Shown here: positions 25,501 to 35,183 of the stretch, piece after piece
Numbering within the stretch: position 1 is the stretch's first letter
Layout of the letters: every line of letters starts with the position of its first letter
Source: Phoronis australis
Taxonomy: Eukaryota; Phoronida; Phoronidae
DNA: 64,000 bases
Assembly (NCBI GenBank): GCA_002633005.1
Contig: NMRA01000108.1
Span: 825,855 to 889,854, forward strand
Direction of reading: 5' to 3'
Made by a program: the position numbers and the translations under genes
Notes under the pieces: model-generated
Databases searched by the model: none
What the model saw: only the letters and a program-made list of their open reading frames with translations
Told to the model about the DNA's origin: nothing

Positions 25501-28500
25501 CAGGAAGACATTTTAAGTAAAAGTTATCCGTAAAAGATTCTGATAATTTCCACCCACCAACAAGTGAATAATGTAACAGAATTCTTACCTTGAAAAAATA
25601 GTTTATCACACGCAGAAATAAATAATCTCCAAGGAGTGTAAAGTATGCTTTGGTAAAATTTCTCCAAAAAAGTTAGAAACAGATCAATGGAATATTTTAG
25701 ACAAACAACAGTAACACTTTAATTTCTTCAACTCTTGAGTGGGTCTCCATCAACACCCATAACTGGGACACGTGTTGGGGGATCCCAGGGTCTTCTAAAA
25801 ACCCTGCAGGAACGTGCTCTATGTCAGGTAGCCTACTTAACAACCAGAGTGACATTACAGATTAGACAATATAAATGTGACTGTTCTAACTAAACCTGAT
25901 AAATGGCAAAAGTTTAGGTGAAGCGTGAAGATGCCAGGCCTTGGGTACTGATATCAGGCAGCCCGATAACCTTTGTGATATCCAGTGATATCCAAACATG
26001 AGTCACAGTTACCGCCTTGGTCACTCAATACCTTAGATCCTTCGGAGAGATACTCGACTCTCTGGGAAAAGAAACCGTTTGTAAAGTTTTAAAGTACCCT
26101 ACTGAACCTCTTCCGTAGCGAATGTTGTCAAAATAGGAACATTTTCATACAGAACCTGGTCTTGGAAATTCTCTATTCTAAACAGTACGTCCCGTATACC
26201 TCTTCTGTGGGAGAACCCCCCCCGCCCTCAGATACTTGGGGCTTCTTTTGAGAATGTCTGTAAACAGTGACCAAAGTATGACATCTTCCACTCCCACAGG
26301 CCTTCATTTTTCAGCAAGTTTTCTGGGATGAAATATTCATTATCACTGAAACTCTCGAAGTTGTCCTTTTCCAAAATTTCCAGGTTTCCACTAGGAATGA
26401 CAGAAGATGACTGAACTGGGGTTCCAAGATTTCAGATGGGCGTTGCTGGGAAATAAAATTTCACGAGTCCGGATTCCTTATCAAAAGCAGCGTGACCCCA
26501 GAGACATACATGGAGAGTGGTCCTACTGGTTCGTAAGATAAGAGCACTTATGTAATACTAGGTGCACTTGAGAATTTCTGCCCTTGGATGAAATTTAATA
26601 AAGTATATTAAATTTCCAGCATCTACATTTTTATAAGAGACTAGTATGATACATTGGTAGTGACAACCTCCATAATTACAAATAAATTTTGTAACTAAAA
26701 TTATGCAAGCAACTATGGTCATGACAACATTAATGCTAAAGACAAAAACATCTATACCAAATAATCAAAACACTTAAGCAAAAATATTAATTAAAACAAG
26801 AACAAACATAAGCCAACGACGTAAACAGACAAAAAGTTTCACCTGGAGCAAATTCCTACGCTGTGTTTTGATGAAATCATTCAATTCTAAAGTTCCCAAT
26901 ATGCCTAAGCTGCATTGTAAAAACACTTAAATTAAAAAACAGGCCCATAAACCACCCATCATGTTACCATGTTACACCGCAACCCTTATCAGTATTAATG
27001 GTCAATCAGGCCACAGTCCCCGCCACTAAGTTGTAAAAAGGCATCCAGACATCTGAGTGGCCACAGGATGTTGTGTCAACAATTAGAAAATCTGTCCAGA
27101 TACTCAAGCCTATGACGTCAAGGCCGTTTCTCACGGTCAGCCAAGAGCAGCACTATAAACACTACAAGTGGAATACTGCCAACAGTCTGAAGACTGACGA
27201 CAGACAGGAGTATTTTTGTAAAAATTATCTGAAGAAATTGACTTTGACTGATTCGCCATTGCAACAGACAAAACATTTTGATATTTTTACAGCACTGAAC
27301 GATTTAAAGTTAAAATGAAATTATGTATATCTCCGTATTCACAGTAAAACATTTCCAGTTTAGGAGAATTAGTGGAATTTTATTTTATTACAATTTTCGA
27401 CAAAAATTACTTTACAAATGTTTTAATTTGTTCTTAACATTCTCAACACAGCATGCCGTAGTTTCACTATAGATCATTGACAACTGATTCGCGACTCCGA
27501 TATTTTCACACGAAATAATTCCCATAAGAGTTGCCACTTTTCGGTAAGTGTGCTGACAGCTTACTTCCCAGAGGTAAAACTGCGACTCACACCAGGTGGC
27601 ACTAGTGAATAGTGTTGGTCACGCCTTGTGCATACCCTCACAGAATTTGCCCATTGAGAATGTAAAGAGTTGGCAGTACATCTACTATAGTCTACGTTAT
27701 CACGAACTAACACATTTAGAGTAGTTTATACCATGTTTTAATTTTTTTGCCACCTTCTTTCCCAACAATACCTATATTTCTATATTTTCATAAATCTATC
27801 TAAAAAAACGAATCAGGATTGGTTTGGCGCACAGCTGAATGAATCTATTGAGCAATTACCCATAACCCTAACCACTGCATTGGCTGAAAGGATGGTGTTA
27901 TACTTCCAAACAACAGGAGATTTATCAGCTGCATGAACCATATGGTGAAGAACACAGGAACAATAACATCAAACAGCTTAGGGACCACCATGTATAGTGT
28001 TCTAACTGTTACTTGTTTCAGGCCAACTGTCAAGAGAAAGCATGTCCTCTTATCTGATAAAACAAATAAGTATAATAGACCAATGGTTGACATACCAAAG
28101 AGGACCAAAAAGAAGTTTTTTTATTTAGAAAACTGTTAAGACAAGGAACTGGGTGCCACGGACAGCTGTATGAAGCATGGTCCTTAAGATGACTACTTTA
28201 AAAGTCGTAATTCTTCAAAGCACAAGGGAACATACATCCCTTGACGCAATTACTAAGTGACCTAAAGAGAATAGTAACCAAGACAATAAGTATCAAGAAT
28301 GTGACGCAAGCATGTTTGAAATTACAACTCTTTCTTAACTGCACGACACTGTGATTTTCCTGCAGCGTTCGAACAACTCATAGGATAACTTCACCGGTTA
28401 AAGTCATAACTTGGGAATTACAAATGGGTTGCGTAGACATCAAGGGCACAAGCATACGGTGCCCCGAAGATTAGATAAACAAAACCTTTGCAGCTATTTG

Positions 28501-31500
28501 TTTTTGAAAGAGAATGGGAGTGACGTGTACCGCCCAATAAGGTGACCCCAACACCACAGGTAAGTATGCCAGACAAAACAGACCTTGCTGCGTTTCAATA
28601 GTACAAACAACAAACCACAAGTCTAGTAAAAACCGTGTGGTTTGAAAGGGACAGGAAATGAAACAATGCAAGGTCTAAATGAACTTAATTTGAAGTCCCA
28701 GAAACTATACAACAGTGCGTGCCGACCGAGTAATGGCCCCCAGGGATTATTGCTATTGTTCTGCTATAGCAGACAATGCCAGCAACAACGTTACAGAAAG
28801 ATGTTGGTGAGATTCCAGTGGCAGACTATGTAAAACACTTTCAGTTACTCTCACAAGAAGGCGCCACTTGTCACACACCACAGACCTCCTGCTGCAGCCA
28901 GCAAAACAAAGATAGTTAAGCTTCACAGACCCTTTAACATCCTAATATCTTGCATACAGATCTTAATGGACAAATTGGCAAAAACAATTTAAAAAAAACG
29001 AGAAAGTCCTATGACGACTCATCATGACACATTTTCTTGAGATGCTATAGACCACAATCAGCCTAACCAAACTTCACCAGATAATTCTTCAGCTACAATC
29101 ACAAGTGAGTGCACTCTCTGGTCACAGGTTAACCCAGTCACACCACAGACAATGCAACCAAATCCTTTCTGTCAGAGAGTCCCCCCAGAACACCACACAT
29201 CTCTCAATCAACATCAGTCGTTTCTATGGAAACCCATCTCACCAAAACTGTAAACAAAGTCCAGATGTGCACTCACTAGAATTGCATATTTTCCCAAACA
29301 CCAGTCAACCAAATTTTCAAGCATTCACAACTCATTTGATCAAACTTCAACCATTCACACACCCAAATGCACATATTTTAGCCAATGAGTCCAACCAGTC
29401 GTAACAACTTCCGTCAACACACACACCACACCACTTCACCAGAACACCTCCACTCACAACTCAGCCAGGTGTTATGCTTACCTTCGTACATCTGTGCATA
29501 CTGAGGAAAGCCTGCTGCTCTCAACCATCTGCACGCCTCGACACCTTCGATCTCTGTAAAAATAAACAAATGAATGATTAACAAATTGGACAGGGATCAC
29601 AAAAAATGACATTGGTCATCGACTGAGAAACCAAATTGTGCACAGAGGTATATGTTTAGCTTCTATAATTTTCAAAATATGTCTTGATTTGAAATATCAG
29701 CGAAAGCACTGAAATTTTGCCCATCTTCCATGAGATATTTCAGCAGTTGTTTCCAAACCACAGACTCAATTGGTTATGCTGCGACGACACTGCAGGGTGA
29801 AAATCCCTAGTGAATGAAATTACCACCACAAACGGATGCAAACATTATCTGTGACTCCAGGCAAGATATCACAATTTTTAGTCCAGAGTTACAATCGCCA
29901 ACAAGCTAGGATTCCTCTGGTGCAGAGTGGTTTCTACTATAGTAAACAACCTTTTTCATGGCTTTGCAAGAAATGAAATTGTTTCCAGCAAACACGGGAC
30001 GTACATTGTTCACACTGTGTACTGTCCACAATGTTCAGACATGTCACATAAGCTAGACAGTAGTGTTTATGATATATCTCCTTGTTCGAGAGATTGCCTC
30101 ACTGGCAGCAAGCGGTCTTTTTGAAGTCATGCCCGAAAGGTCGGGTGACATTAGCTGGCCATTGTTGTGAGACATTTTTGGCGAGCATGACCCACACAAA
30201 ATGAGCATAATTTTCCTCATCATAAGGATATCAACTAGTCATTTACACAAACATGCTTTGATCAAGTGACTGACTTCTGGTTTAGGTGCCTCACTTTGGA
30301 AAGATTAGCATAACTGAGAGATCAAAGACTGGTACAGGAGAAAAGACGTGACAAAACAAAAGACCGAAAATGTGCCCATCCGTTTTCACAGTAGTACTGT
30401 AGTCAAAGCAAAACCTGGACTGCTCGGCAAATTTAGGTGTTCTCAAGTGGACACTAATTTTCATGCAAACATGAAGCCACAAAACAGTGTCACATGTTCT
30501 CAACTGGATGAAAATTTGCACACAAACAGGAAGCCACAGAACATCAAACGAGGTAAAGAACAACGATACACAGATTGTTCCTCGCACTACGACCATTAAC
30601 ACACCTACGCCCGTTTCTAAGAGCGAACTTGTATCCCTAAGTCCATGGTTTTTATCGGGGATCAAAAGGTTAACTGACCATTGCCTTATCGTTTATCTCA
30701 CCAGTTGGATCAGGCTAAGGAGCAAACATGACCAGTTGTGCTCTAGGGAACACTGTTACGGCATACCGTAATACAGTGATAAGCATTGCTTTGATACAAT
30801 AAAGACACTAAAATATTCAAGTAATGACACTTGCACATACAGGTCTGCTTGCTTTGGGGTTGGAAAAACTGTTGTGATCAGCCAAGTAAGAAGAGTAAGG
30901 TAGATACATAATATAAACGGGATTGTGCATCCCTAAATGCCAATTTCCTTCCAGAATGTGAAATCACTAGAGACCACGCAGCCATGACATTGAAAGGCAA
31001 GTGTTTCGCAAGTACACTAGAGACTACACCGGAGCAGACTAGCAAAAGGGCCACCACTGAAGTGATTGTTTGGCACAGCTAAAACGTCAAATTACGAAGG
31101 AAAATTCACCATTTCCATTTCATTCGCGGTTTACGTTACGGAATGCAGTCCAGGAACACTGTAGGGGAATTGGGACAAAACATCATTACCCACAATTCTG
31201 ATTTCAAAGATGCCAAGCGTTGTTGGAAAAATGGTGCCACACACTTCAGTCAACAGAATATGGCAATAGTCGCATACAGGTGTTCCGTAAGTTACTATTG
31301 TCCAGAAACCAGAAAAGCTATTGGTAATATTATATGTGAATAGTAGCAGGATTAGGATCTGACCGTAGTAAAAACCAAATTATGAACGAAGAAAAAAAAT
31401 CCCTAAGTTGCATAAATGTTTTGTATATTAACAGAAAGACAAGGCACTTAAATTCTAATAATAGGCCGACACGAGTTCAGCTTGAGATAAAGGAGAAAAT

Positions 31501-33598
31501 TCTTACAAGCACACTATATGGTGGACACATGAAAGTTTATTTTTGCATTTGTTTCACGAAAGATAGTAGCACCAAGTGAATGCTCATTGTTTTCAAGTTC
31601 TACACAGTAGCTTACCATCCGACAATGTTTTGAGAACATGTGGCCATCCACAACAAGGTTAGAAGCCTTTAACAAATGGACCGATATGAATTTTGGTCAT
31701 TACTTTTGTCTGAAACTGGGGAACATTTCTAGCAGCAATTATCTCTAAGCCACACAGGTTAAAATCTTCAATCAGTCTCCACTCCATCACAGAGTTATCA
31801 GCATGGCTATAAATCTATAAAGGCTTCACATAAAGTAATTGACCACTTAGCCCAGCTCATAATACCAGTCTATTATAATCAGCCCTTACCAACTGATGCA
31901 AGCAGAAATTGGCGAAATAATACTCCCTGGTGTTTACACGGAAATTGTACATTTTTTTCATAATGACCAAACAAGGCATATCATCATGATACCAGTAATT
32001 ATTAATTCATACATGACATATCATTTGATAAAGTCTGGGCAGACGGAGACAGGAGACAAGAATCTAAGCAAAACAGCAATTTTTCATTTTGTAATATTTA
32101 ACGTCATATGTGGCCCCAGAAAAATGTGAAATGCAATCGGTCAGCAGCTGTAAAGCGACACGAAATGCAGCCATGCGGGAGACAGGGACTAGTTATCAAT
32201 AAGAAAACAGGAATTCGAGAATGGTAATAGCCAAAATTACCATCGCGTCTTTCGTCACTGGATACGCTAATCGTACACACAATTAGTTTAGCTTGATGAA
32301 CATACAAAACGAGATGCAATTCTAGCGACAGTAGGACAAACCTTTAATAATTTTTTTACCACCAACTGACTCATCAGATCAATACATGAACAAAGAATAG
32401 CATCAAATCAAGCCTAGTCAGGAACAGGCACAGTGTTCTTATAATGAGCTTTGCACACAATCCTCAATTACCTATAAACTTAATACACACCACTAATAGG
32501 CTCCCCTTCCACTCATTACATCATAAGCTCCAATGTTGTTAAGTTCCACCACATTATAAAATACTCCTTACTGTGTGCTGGTGTCATAATGATTATCAAC
32601 TGTACTATTTACATGACAGCACACAGTTACACATCTGGGTAGCATGTTTCTCTAATTATGGTGATCAAACAAAACTACTTTACTGTTTAATAAAGGATGG
32701 TTTCTACTTAAATATTCTCGGCAATTTAGTATTCTACACTAGTGCAATTCATTGTCATTTTTTTCAGATGATTTATATTTATTGAAGAATACACATAACA
32801 TACACAAGGAAAATAATGACTAACCCAGAAATCTCGAAGCATTATATCTGGGTTGTAGCCAGTACATAGATGAAAGTAGTATACACGTAACTATATACAT
32901 GTAAGTAGTATCTAATATAAGTATTCAAATGTTTAGATATGCTATTACGAACATATTAAAAACAAAAACATGTACCAATATGGAAATCAGAAGCAACAAG
33001 ATTTATAAGCGATGTATAAAAATTTACTACCATTGCTTAAGAGGAATTCATTCATCAACAATGAGAAATTGGTAAAAATTCGCAAAATTTATGCTGAAGA
33101 TTTATAAGGACTGCCGATGGCCACGCGTCAAATACTGTACATGAAATATATAACCATGTACCTGGATACCAATCCCTAACTCCCATTCATAAATCTCTTA
33201 CTACAAATTTTTCAGGCGTAAAACCAGCAAGGACACTGTACATATTTGAGGCTTTGGAGACCTACATAAAACAGGTCACCTGTCGCTAACACTGAAACCA
33301 CAGAGTTCGCACCTTTGACCTGCAGCAAACACCAGCTGAAGTTAAGCCTACACTTTGTCAACTAACCCTACCAGCAATAATATCAGAATGGCAATCATAG
33401 CACTGAACATTGAGAAAAAGAAACAAAAAATGCATTGTGTAACACACACAACAAATACCTTTGCAGATTAGTCCTCAGAAATACCTAATGAAAGGTAAAT
33501 AAGAAAAAATGCCTTCTTGTCAACTTTGCAATCAGCATAGACTATCCGAGCTACGCACCTGAACGGATGAGCTGTTCGCGATAGCTCCACTTTTCCAT
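8501..33598 (-). CDS. DLC1/STARD13: DLC1/STARD13-type RhoGAP with SAM and START domains (whole gene model)
   Basis: Join on the minus strand: 33598-33559, 29553-29482, 19542-19461, 16685-16625, 14981-13865, 13208-12929, 12783-12595, 12248-12016, 11782-11657, 11486-11158, 10754-10608, 10438-10275, 10117-9992, 9577-9401, 8627-8501. It gives 1089 residues; all junctions are GT-AG and in frame. Order: SAM (about 15-80), Ser-rich linker with SVYDNVP (415-421), RhoGAP (about 634-815, arginine finger R672 in GIFRKSG), START (about 895-1080). Family proteins switch Rho-family GTPases to the GDP form at focal adhesions and junctions; START binds lipid. Vertebrates have three paralogues (DLC1, STARD13, STARD8). 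This looks like the undivided ancestral type, so one paralogue name should not be forced. Candidate alternative first exons and a SAM cassette exon are listed separately. Confidence 0.93.
8935..9185. repeat. Dispersed repeat, copy 1 of 2 (partner ~17815-17968)
   Basis: Shared blocks, in order, are an 'acaaaatgtc...gaatga' block, 'attgcatta/attgcattt', and 'cacaccagaattagaaactgggt' against 'cacaccataattagaaattgggt'. This copy is longer. It lies in the 773-bp last intron. No coding capacity. Confidence 0.45.
9401..9577 (-). CDS. DLC1/STARD13: START domain exon 3 (WRSDLPKGACVL...LIEPCG)
   Basis: This 177-nt exon reads AWRSDLPKGACVLVTSSIEH, then GVVLASRWLIEPCGSGRSRL, then THISRVDTR. It matches the WR-LPKGAC ... 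SRYLIEPCG-G-S-LT...VDLRG block of START. The usual SRYL tyrosine is tryptophan. Acceptor ttctgctctgtag, donor gtaagc. Confidence 0.96.
9992..10117 (-). CDS. DLC1/STARD13: START domain exon 2 (HLWDDDLL...YQYVCNSMAPHP)
   Basis: This 126-nt exon reads HLWDDDLLKWRVVEKLDEQT, then YQYVCNSMAPHPTRDHCEL. It is colinear with the family's HLWD-DLL ... YQYV-NSMAPHP segment of START. Phase 2 in, phase 2 out; acceptor gatcttttag, donor gtatgc. Confidence 0.96.
10275..10438 (-). CDS. DLC1/STARD13: START domain exon 1 (KFKGWVS...ELAYKKV)
   Basis: This 164-nt exon reads ESRDKFKGWVSVNTDDETEL, then AYKKVGDGHPLRLWKCSTDV, then LNRILRE. The sequence FKGWVS, ELxYKKV, PLRLW is the start of the lipid-binding START fold in this family. 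Phase 0 in, phase 2 out (AG|G = Arg). The donor gtgggt is non-ideal but forced by the frame. Confidence 0.95.
10608..10754 (-). CDS. DLC1/STARD13: RhoGAP-START spacer exon
   Basis: This 147-nt exon (49 codons, phase 0 at both ends, residues 844-892) reads IAEDTMLKCRFSYMEQGDPV, then SLEEL, then WVQGLLK. It matches the family spacer (CR-SYTEQ-x-P-x-LEAL ... GLFK). Acceptor ctgcaacag-type on the opposite strand reads ctgttgcag; donor gtaagc. Confidence 0.93.
11158..11486 (-). CDS. DLC1/STARD13: RhoGAP C-terminal exon (AAIMLLPDENREVL)
   Basis: This 329-nt exon reads HIPTELRLEALQAAIMLLPD, then ENREVLQSLLLFLSD, then QMTASNLAVCFAPSLFH. The Asn of NLAVCFAPSLF is the conserved GTPase-contacting asparagine. 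A basic insert (KRGRK) and LGVPDQKELLEQKAAHECLT close the GAP module, ending DCKQLFM at phase 0. Acceptor tatccattgcag, donor gtaagt. The preceding intron is only 170 bp. Confidence 0.96.
11657..11782 (-). CDS. DLC1/STARD13: RhoGAP exon (AYDVADLLKQYFRELPECLL)
   Basis: This 126-nt exon reads DLISFESLQAYDVADLLKQY, then FRELPECLLTNKLSETFI. The AYDVAD-LLKQYFR-LPE block carries the conserved Lys and Arg of RhoGAP motifs. The proline usual in LPEPL is cysteine here (codon TGT). Phase 1 in and phase 1 out; donor gtaagt. Confidence 0.96.
12016..12248 (-). CDS. DLC1/STARD13: RhoGAP exon with arginine finger (GIFRKSG)
   Basis: This 233-nt exon reads VVPKFIKKFKSPDYRDKNVF, then GVPLLVILQRTGQPLPQCI, then VGIFRKSGVRSRIQKLRN. 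Arg672 of FRKSG is the catalytic arginine finger that completes the GTPase active site, so the domain should be active. Phase 2 in, phase 1 out. Acceptor tgtctatacacag, donor gttggt (not the usual gtaagt, but the reading frame and homology fix the boundary). Confidence 0.97.
12595..12783 (-). CDS. DLC1/STARD13: Exon leading into RhoGAP (RIRWHSFQKSHRPSFNS)
   Basis: This 189-nt exon reads RIRWHSFQKSHRPSFNSRSL, then LKKLCLLKVTALMERYSPSN, the conserved helical lead-in to the GAP domain. It ends with the split Trp codon TG|G. Phase 2 in, phase 2 out. Acceptor ccaccacag, donor gtaaga. Confidence 0.96.
12929..13208 (-). CDS. DLC1/STARD13: Linker exon ending in ERRDSGVGSSLT
   Basis: This 280-nt exon (residues 458-551) is Ser/Glu-rich and ends RERRDSGVGSSLTREP. 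The RRDSGVG-SLT string is a hallmark just before the RhoGAP module in DLC1, STARD13 and STARD8. Phase 1 in (G|AA = Glu), phase 2 out. Acceptor ttctcgccacag, donor gtatga. Confidence 0.95.
13487..13560. repeat. (AAT)n / AAC-interrupted microsatellite
   Basis: A run of aat triplets from about 13488 degrades into aac/aat mixtures ending near 13560. It sits in the 656-bp intron between the exons ending at 13865 and beginning at 13208. Tyr/Leu-rich frames read from its opposite strand are artefacts of the triplets. Confidence 0.9.
13865..14981 (-). CDS. DLC1/STARD13: Large linker exon with tensin-type motif SVYDNVP
   Basis: This 1117-nt exon encodes residues 86-457. It opens with SDDSEDEEVCALSDKWKYQR and RRWSRLE, the block after SAM in all family members. 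Then come Ser/Pro-rich sequence (PSPPHSPTSPSS), a basic RRAAS site (about 209-213, kinase-like), SSILKRIENL followed by KRKKK (about 233-237), DHKPGTFPNLVSNG, NCRTGS, and RVSVYDNVPDLAS with Y417. In human DLC1 the matching SIYDNVP (Tyr442) binds tensin SH2/PTB domains and targets the protein to focal adhesions. Donor gtaact, phase 1. A 251-codon antisense frame over this exon is a by-product of its codon usage. Confidence 0.95.
14982..16624. other. Intron, nothing recognised
   Basis: Intron between the SAM end exon and the linker exon. Overlapping open frames on both strands near 15240-15870 show no conserved motif and lack matching splice logic. I see no repeats worth naming. Confidence 0.6.
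16625..16685 (-). CDS. DLC1/STARD13: SAM domain exon, last part (RLNTLNKCASMKIE)
   Basis: This 61-nt exon reads RRLNTLNKCASMKIEAPSRK across its 5' junction, the invariant end of the family's SAM region. Acceptor ttcttgcag, donor gtaagt, phase 0 at its 3' end. It joins the large linker exon, giving APSRKT-SDDSEDEEVC; family members also carry an acidic SDDSDED-like stretch here. Confidence 0.94.
16686..19460. other. Intron with one dispersed repeat
   Basis: Intron inside the SAM-coding part. The only recognised element is the repeat copy near 17815-17968. It is AT-rich and has no gene that I can support. Confidence 0.6.
17815..17968. repeat. Dispersed repeat, copy 2 of 2 (partner ~8935-9185)
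   Basis: See the partner copy for the shared blocks. Here a local duplication of 'gaatgaatacaattgcattta' and 'gaatgaatgtaattgcattta' is visible at about 17862-17910. Confidence 0.45.
19461..19542 (-). CDS. DLC1/STARD13: SAM domain exon, second part (FPIDI...HDFLDKDSI)
   Basis: This 82-nt exon reads LQFPIDITTVEKDHDFL, then DKDSIQSLF, matching the conserved FPIDI-x(3)-V-x(2)-DHDFL-D block of DLC1-family SAM domains. It starts in phase 1 (G|AT = Asp with the 29482 exon) and ends in phase 2 (AG|G = Arg with the 16625 exon). Acceptor gcatttcag, donor gtaaac. Confidence 0.93.
19543..24108. other. Intron, nothing recognised
   Basis: About 4.6 kb of AT-rich intron between the second SAM exon and the candidate cassette exon. 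Short open frames (for example 20296-20586 plus) are low-complexity and carry no family motif. Confidence 0.6.
24109..24198 (-). CDS. DLC1/STARD13: Candidate 90-nt cassette exon within or alternative to the SAM domain
   Basis: Acceptor ttttctgtcggtgcag, donor gtaatt, both canonical. The frame compatible with the gene has no stop and reads IDYDRVSHVSGSSEDSGIA, then ADLSEISSVE. It begins with two bases and ends with one, so it is phase 1 at both ends, exactly like the neighbouring exons at 29482 and 19461. If included it would insert 30 Ser/Asp/Glu-rich residues after YAQMYE, in the middle of the SAM fold. If it replaced the 29482 exon, it would remove the first SAM helix. I recall no such exon in vertebrate DLC1, STARD13 or STARD8. 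Confidence 0.5.
24199..29481. other. Intron with a CpG-containing patch
   Basis: About 5.3 kb between the SAM exon and the cassette exon. A patch near 25130-25370 has many CpG (aacgtaacgg, gcgcgcgcgatg, caccggtgtg) unlike its AT-rich surroundings. It could be regulatory. A frame ending at a donor-like gtaaga near 25588 has no ATG and is not called. Confidence 0.45.
29482..29553 (-). CDS. DLC1/STARD13: SAM domain exon, first half (IEGVEACRWLRAAGFPQYAQMYE)
   Basis: This 72-nt exon encodes the opening of the SAM domain, including the family signature ACxWLRAxGFPQYAQ-Y-E. Acceptor tttttacag, donor gtaagc. It begins and ends in phase 1, so it is symmetric and could be skipped or replaced without shifting the frame. 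In this family the SAM domain mediates protein contacts (for example with EF1A1 in human DLC1) and tempers GAP activity. Confidence 0.92.
30437..30548. repeat. Two-copy tandem duplication, 57-bp period
   Basis: The block 'gttctcaagtgg...aaacatgaagccacaaaac' at 30439 recurs as 'gttctcaactgg...aaacaggaagccacagaac' at 30496. The period, 57 bp, is a multiple of three, so a minus-strand frame reads through as a 19-residue repeat (VC-x-IFIQLRT / VC-x-KISVHLRT). That frame has no ATG start. Confidence 0.6.
31609..31738 (+). repeat. Dispersed inverted-end repeat family 2, copy 1
   Basis: It contains 'cttaccatccgacaatgttttgagaac', 'tgtggccatccacaacaaggttagaagcc' and 'attttggtcatta'. The same ordered blocks occur at five other places in the window. 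Confidence 0.55.
33559..33598 (-). CDS. DLC1/STARD13: First coding exon, nearest alternative (MEKWSYREQLIRS)
   Basis: ATG at 33598-33596 starts 13 codons. The last base G is followed by donor gtgcgt, leaving phase 1, which joins the SAM exon to read RS-E-IEGVEAC. An in-frame TGA lies 45 nt upstream with no other in-frame ATG between, so this ATG is the natural start if transcription begins just upstream. The next ~350 bp upstream are richer in CpG than the surrounding introns, which would suit a promoter or 5' UTR. The donor is weaker than GTAAGT, so the call is moderate. Confidence 0.55.
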
Positions 33599-33960
33599 AT
33601 TGTTAGAGGACCAGCCTGTATCCACCTCATCCAGTGAACATCAATCAACCCCTAGCTGTCTCTTGACACCTCTGCACATACACACACACAGATACACAGG
33701 CACTGAATGTATGCGTGGTCAGGGGAGACAAACCCGCGCACCATTCACGGTCAACGGTTTCATATTGCGTGTGCAGGAGAGACAGCTGAAAGTACCACCC
33801 TCCTTCAAGTCACCAGACCGCCTCCTTCCGGCAATTAACGCCAAACTGGTGAGACTTAGGAATGGAAACACGAAAAAGCAAGTCGAATCGAGACGCATTA
33901 ATGTGTCGTTTTCCCTTTATTGGCCATCACAGGACAACAGAAAGATGACACATGGAACAA
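33599..33960. promoter_or_regulatory. Candidate promoter/5' UTR region of the nearest first exon
   Basis: Directly upstream (on the minus strand) of the ATG at 33598. CpG dinucleotides are clearly commoner than in the flanking introns (cccgcgcacc, cggtcaacgg, cttccgg, gtcgaatcgagacgc). No TATA box in a good place was seen. A plus-strand frame (33600-34025) is open but non-ATG-led and is not called a gene. Confidence 0.3.
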
Positions 33961-34802
33961 TAGAAAACACCTGTTCGTCTTATGAAAACGTTGCAGGGAT
34001 GGTTGTTTACATGAGCCATTCATAAGTCTTCACTACTCCCTTTCTCCCTCACTTGGATACTTGACAGGCCATTGTGGTCAAACAATAGGTTAAAATACAA
34101 GGCCAGTCAAAGGCAGACATGATAATACCAGTATAACATACAATTGGGTTTTCTCAAGACGATTTCAAATGCGATTAGGCTGATCCTGATGAATGAAAAA
34201 CATGGCTTGTACCAGAAAGGAGGTGAACAAAGGCGTGTAAAGAGAACCAAAAATGCTTTCACATCAGCAACATAAATGGGCCATTGTTGCGTATATTTAA
34301 AATTTCTAATTAAACACTCATAATAGTGGCACCGTAAACAAAAACAAGAGCTTTGCAAAGGTTTTGTGCACTGCACAAAAGAAACTTCAGTGTGGTGAAA
34401 TATTTCGAATTCAGGGGCGTGCGCCGTCGTTCAATATGCTATTGTATTCATCTAATATCACTGTGTATACCATTACAGTGATACAATGCAGCAATTAATT
34501 TGATGTTAACCTGGTCTATTAAGGTACTCAGAACACACACCTCAACAGGTACAAATTTACAAAATAAGGCTATTGAAAATAAATATAACAACATTCCGAC
34601 CCAGCTAAACAGCTATTGGAACTTTGCCGCTAAAACCTGCAAAATACCAGCAATTGAAGGAACGACTCTACAAGTGGCATGTATCCTAAAATAATGCTGC
34701 TAACTTTCAAATCTTCAAAATTTAACAGGGCTGAAAAGGAATTCCAAATCAATTTTCAAAACATTGCGGGTAGCCTGTGGATAAATTGAAACGGTTACGG
34801 TA

Positions 34803-34997
34803 AGATTTTGCGACTGACAAGTGAAATTAAATTTTACTATTTTTTCCATGTACCACATGCAGTACCAAACTAAATGACTTTCTACTATCAAACAAAGTTT
34901 TGAAAAAATTATGGGTATTCACAACAATATTCGAAGCCCTTGAAAAATGAAAAACAATATTTTTGGCAATTATTATTGTCCGACATTGGTGAGACAA
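34803..34997 (+). repeat. Dispersed inverted-end repeat family 2, copy 2
   Basis: It contains 'gacaagtgaaatt', 'ttttccatgtacca', 'attcacaacaatattcgaagcccttgaaaaatgaa' and 'tttttggcaattatta', ending 'cattggtgaga'. It matches the 47-kb and 57-kb copies in order. Confidence 0.6.
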
Positions 34998-35117
34998 ACG
35001 GTGTAACAAATATCGAACAGTAAATCATTTTTCCTCATAACTATTCTTTACTGGTTCAGTTACAAAGAGGACACAATACCCTTTCTGATTTTCCAACACC
35101 ACATATTATGAGAGTAA

Positions 35118-35183
35118 TGTGGTCTAGGGCTAGAACTTTCGCCTCCCAATTTAAATATCGCGCGTTTAAATCCCACCAGACCG
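35118..35183 (+). repeat. tRNA-like sequence, probably a SINE head
   Basis: The ends ggtct and agacc pair. The interior has a D-arm-like 'ctagggctagaactttcgcc' and a B-box-like 'gcgtttaaatccc'. The T-arm does not pair well and anticodon placement is doubtful, so a decayed tRNA or tRNA-derived SINE is more likely than a working gene. Confidence 0.4.

Larger units (their letters stand above)
29554..33558. other. Intron between nearest first exon and SAM exon
   Basis: About 4.0 kb. It contains a two-copy 57-bp tandem duplication (30437-30548) and a copy of a dispersed repeat (about 31609-31738). No gene is supported. Confidence 0.6.

Noticed and set aside
25588-25700. Open minus-strand stretch ending in phase 1 at a gtaaga donor
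   Set aside because: Very AT-rich, no ATG, no motif. It shows that chance frames beside donor-like sites occur, which is why the upstream first-exon calls carry only moderate confidence.
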